From contig NZ_CAJYDW010000006.1 of assembly GCF_913774235.1 (NCBI RefSeq), positions 248,001 through 312,000 on the forward strand: a stretch of 64,000 nt of DNA, in the 5' to 3' direction. Position 1 is the stretch's first letter. Every line of letters starts with the position of its first letter. The position numbers were made by a program, and so were the translations under genes. The DNA comes from an uncultured Pseudomonas sp. (lineage in GTDB: Bacteria; Pseudomonadota; Gammaproteobacteria; Pseudomonadales; Pseudomonadaceae). Positions 63,568 through 64,000 of this stretch are shown here, one piece after another. Under the pieces are notes generated by a model, which was not told where the DNA came from, did no database searches, and saw nothing but the letters and a program-made list of their open reading frames with translations.

Positions 63568-64000
63568 TCATTGTCCGGCCTGACCGAGTTTGATTCGGGC
63601 GGTCTCGCCCTTGGTGAAGGGCGCGAGGTCGACGATCTGACCGTTGTAGGTGATCTGGGCTCCGCGGGCGAAACCGAGACGGATATTGACCGGTGCCTTG
63701 ATCGAGGCGTAGTCGAGGGTCTCGCCGCCCTTCTTCATACCACTGAAGAGGATCTTGCCGGTGCCGTCGCTGACCTGCAGCCAGCAATTGGCGGAGAAAC
63801 GGATGTTCAGGCTGTCGGCACCCGCCACCGGAGCGGTCGCGGAAGCGCTAGCTGCTGGCGTGCCGGGCAAGGTTGCCGGCGTCGCTGCCGGGGCCGTGCT
63901 GCTCGGCGCCGGCGTAACGGGGGCCGGGGTAGTCGGCGTGGGCATGGCGGCCACGGTGCTGGCATCTGGTACCGGAGTGCCCACGGGCGCGGGCATGCTG
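63568..64000 (-). CDS. RodZ-like helix-turn-helix protein, C-terminal part only
   Basis: At least 143 residues visible; the N-terminus lies beyond the right edge. A Pro/Ala/Thr-rich linker (TPTTPAPVTPAPSSTAPAAT) precedes a DUF4115 domain (SLNIRFSANCWLQVSDGTGKILFSGMKKGGETLDY...INLG-type IRLGFARGAQITYNGQIVDL). This is the usual C-terminus of RodZ-type cell-shape proteins. Located before ispG-hisS as in many Gammaproteobacteria. It ends 27 nt before ispG. Confidence 0.85.
   Translation of the reverse strand, partial: SMPAPVGTPVPDASTVAAMPTPTTPAPVTPAPSSTAPAATPATLPGTPAASASATAPVAGADSLNIRFSANCWLQVSDGTGKILFSGMKKGGETLDYASIKAPVNIRLGFARGAQITYNGQIVDLAPFTKGETARIKLGQAGQ

Overview
The window is a contiguous piece of a high-GC Pseudomonas chromosome. 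Family resemblance and gene order point to Pseudomonas: a finR/fpr divergent pair, a cysteine-poor DksA2 behind a Zur-type palindrome, Crc/Hfq-type A-rich motifs, abundant short palindromic intergenic repeats, and a right-hand block leuA ... der-bamB-yfgM-hisS-ispG-rodZ. From memory this block follows the guaB-xseA-leuA-ispG order of P. aeruginosa. A species such as P. oryzihabitans or a relative is possible but cannot be fixed from the sequence alone. No rRNA, tRNA, CRISPR array, prophage or intact insertion sequence was seen.

Layout. (1) 1-1280: 5' part of guaB with its promoter, reading left. (2) 1319-7472: an iron-type uptake locus, with a candidate Fur box, a TonB-dependent siderophore receptor, a terminator, then a tightly overlapped substrate-binding protein/two permeases/ATPase operon. 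(3) 7617-21000: mostly single-gene units of general or accessory metabolism (D-2-hydroxyacid dehydrogenase, TauE/SafE permease, a PRISE-type reductase divergent from a LysR regulator, a YahK-type alcohol dehydrogenase, a zinc metallopeptidase, an alpha/beta hydrolase, a hybrid histidine kinase, two HAD hydrolases, a hexapeptide acetyltransferase, TrmO). (4) 21108-30200: ppnN, an MHYT-GGDEF-EAL protein, a RibD-like reductase, fpr/finR, pdxY and dksA2. (5) 30393-36338: a complete L-threonate catabolic operon (GntR-type regulator, ltnD, otnK, otnC, GntP permease, otnI). Two A-rich Crc/Hfq-type motifs sit at translation start regions, and a 14-codon ORF is coupled to the permease. (6) 36543-46377: a zinc-ribbon protein, xseA, a nucleoside-permease-like protein, a royal-jelly-like protein, an M23 peptidase, a DUF488 protein, a YbdG-type channel and a glutathione transferase. 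(7) 46610-57192: leuA behind a Leu-rich 31-codon ORF, a MASE1-PAS-GGDEF-EAL protein, an aldo/keto reductase, an Lrp-type regulator divergent from a stand-alone cysteine desulfurase, and an omega-amidase overlapped with a methionine/glutamine-type aminotransferase. (8) 57735-64000: der, then bamB-yfgM-hisS-ispG-rodZ, all reading left.

The intergenic spaces hold the non-coding interest. Several REP-type inverted pairs share the core GTAGGAGCGGCC/GGCCGCGAT. Two other short palindrome families and two tandem duplications of composite repeat units (periods 130 and 293) occur with them. Two roughly 140-nt MITE-like elements have the same core but different terminal repeats; one supplies the stop codon of the upstream gene.

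The most coherent system is the threonate operon. Its first catabolic gene and its transporter both appear to be placed under Crc/Hfq-type translational control, and the transporter through a coupled leader ORF. The Leu-rich ORF before leuA is the second candidate for undescribed control.
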